The notes under the pieces: generated by a model
The model's input: only the letters and a program-made list of their open reading frames with translations
Databases searched by the model: none
Told to the model about the DNA's origin: nothing
Part shown: in pieces, positions 5,616 through 6,252 of the stretch
How positions within the stretch are numbered: position 1 is the first letter of the stretch
How the letters are laid out: each line of letters opens with the position of its first letter
Program-made: the position numbers and the translations under genes
NCBI GenBank assembly: GCA_025964405.1
Contig: JAOPYW010000049.1
Location: 1-6,252, forward strand
DNA length: 6,252 nt
Reading direction: 5' to 3'
DNA from: Thermoleophilia bacterium
Lineage (GTDB): Bacteria > Actinomycetota > Thermoleophilia > Gaiellales > SKUG01

Positions 5616-6119
5616 TCATTCGCGGTCGCCGACCCCGCTCGCGGTGCCCGCGACCGGACGGCGTGCGAGCACAGCTCCCACAACGAGGAAACCGACGCCG
5701 CCGATGAGGAGGAACCCGTAGTCCCACGCGGGCCACTGACTCTTTGGTGCCGTCTCGTTGACGTGGTGCAGCCCCAGGATCTGGTGGTCGACCAGGCCCT
5801 CGACGAAGTTGAAGAGGCCCCACCCCGCGAGCAGCATCCCGAGGAATGCGCGGGTGGACCATGCTGCGCGACTGTCGCGGGTCGCGTGCCAGATCATCTG
5901 CACGCCGACGAGCGTCGCAACCCAGGTCGCGGCGTGGAAGAGGCCGTCGGCCAGCGTGTTCGCCTCGAGGCCGGCGACCGTGTTCGCCGGGTAGCGCGAC
6001 GTGTTGCTCAGCAGGTGGTGCCACTGGAGGATCTGGTGGAGGACGATGCCATCGAAGAACCCGCCCAGTCCCACTCCGACGAGCAGCCCGCCGATCGTGA
6101 GTGTGCGACGGTTGGACAT
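5616..6119 (-). CDS. DUF2243 family four-helix membrane protein
   Basis: This encodes 167 residues from ATG 6119. An in-frame stop (TAG) lies upstream and no ATG, GTG or TTG falls between them, so the start is well fixed although no clear ribosome site is seen. Four membrane helices lie at about 8-27, 55-76, 91-110 and 131-151. The hallmark motifs are FFDGIVLHQILQWHH (21-35), ANTLADGLFHA (53-63) and FVEGLVDHQILGLHH (105-119). Helices 1 and 3 carry the same pattern, (D/E)G-x3-HQIL-x2-HH, 84 residues apart, so the fold looks like an internal duplication. DUF2243 proteins have no established function; in other genomes I recall them near cytochrome oxidase assembly genes, so a link to copper or haem is possible but not shown here. 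The gene is first in a probable two-gene unit with the DUF1579-like gene. Confidence 0.85.
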   Translation of the reverse strand: MSNRRTLTIGGLLVGVGLGGFFDGIVLHQILQWHHLLSNTSRYPANTVAGLEANTLADGLFHAATWVATLVGVQMIWHATRDSRAAWSTRAFLGMLLAGWGLFNFVEGLVDHQILGLHHVNETAPKSQWPAWDYGFLLIGGVGFLVVGAVLARRPVAGTASGVGDRE

Positions 6120-6149
6120 GCCCAGCGACTGCCCGACGGGCTCGGCGCC

Positions 6150-6182
6150 AAACGCGCCAGAACGCGTTCGCTAATTGCGTTT
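6150..6182. promoter_or_regulatory. Cluster of AACGC/GCGTT half-sites in a divergent gap; possible operator
   Basis: AAACGC at 6150-6155 and GCGTTT at 6177-6182 are inverted to each other, with the palindrome AACGCGTT at 6161-6168 nearly at their centre. They lie between the DUF2243 start and a possible plus-strand gene start, where a shared regulator could act. No known regulator site is recognised. Confidence 0.3.
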
Positions 6183-6212
6183 GCCACTCGCAGCGATGGC
6201 GAGACTGAGCAG

Positions 6213-6252
6213 ATGCATTCCAACCGATCGTGGATCGTCCTCGCCGTCAGCC
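6213..6252 (+). CDS. Possible start of a plus-strand gene running off the right edge
   Basis: From ATG 6213 the frame reads MHSNRSWIVLAVS and is open to the window end. The short basic start followed by hydrophobic residues would suit a signal peptide or first membrane helix. Only 13 codons are visible and no convincing ribosome site precedes it. The divergent layout with DUF2243 makes a gene here plausible. An alternative plus-strand ATG at 6196 gives a polar, less gene-like reading. Confidence 0.3.
   Translation, partial: MHSNRSWIVLAVS

Noticed and set aside
6008..6223. Minus-strand frame starting with TTG at 6223 and overlapping the DUF2243 start
   Set aside because: It is out of frame with the well-supported DUF2243 gene, has no family resemblance, and only partly covers the gap.

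Overview
The window is visibly GC-rich. The protein-level signs suggest an actinobacterium, possibly Acidimicrobiia or Thermoleophilia. The best clue is a basic C-terminal domain on the large secreted protein, of a type I associate with secreted proteins of those lineages. The DUF1579-like and DUF2243-like genes also look actinobacterial. This is recognition by eye, not a search, and I cannot name a genus.

Layout from left to right. (1) 1-990, minus strand: a HupE/UreJ-type membrane protein with a signal peptide, running off the left edge so its C-terminus is missing. (2) 991-1112: an intergenic gap with two adjacent inverted repeats, a plausible transcription end for the large gene. (3) 1113-4667, minus strand: one 1184-residue secreted protein fills more than half the window. 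It has a signal peptide, a long beta-solenoid-like region with degenerate haemagglutinin/autotransporter-type repeats, three Ig-like domains, a Pro/Val linker and a lysine-rich C-terminal domain. (4) 4668-4824: a divergent control region with a perfect palindrome and a second hairpin. (5) 4825-5088, plus strand: a small glycine-zipper membrane peptide. (6) 5101-5553 and 5616-6119, minus strand: a DUF1579-like protein and a DUF2243 membrane protein, probably co-transcribed with DUF2243 first. (7) 6120-6252: another divergent control region, with a possible plus-strand gene starting at 6213 and leaving the window.

How the genes may work together is largely inference. The large protein looks like an adhesin or cell-surface/matrix protein exported by the Sec pathway, with no visible sortase motif, membrane anchor or autotransporter barrel. 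HupE and DUF2243 are both multi-pass membrane proteins with intramembrane or near-membrane histidines, consistent with metal handling, but they flank the adhesin rather than forming an operon with it. No RNA genes, CRISPR arrays, insertion sequences or attachment sites were seen. The least ordinary parts are the composite surface protein, the inverted repeat that contains both stop codons of a convergent gene pair, the perfect palindrome close upstream of the adhesin gene, and the duplicated histidine motif in DUF2243. I found no clear sign of a wholly new multi-gene system.
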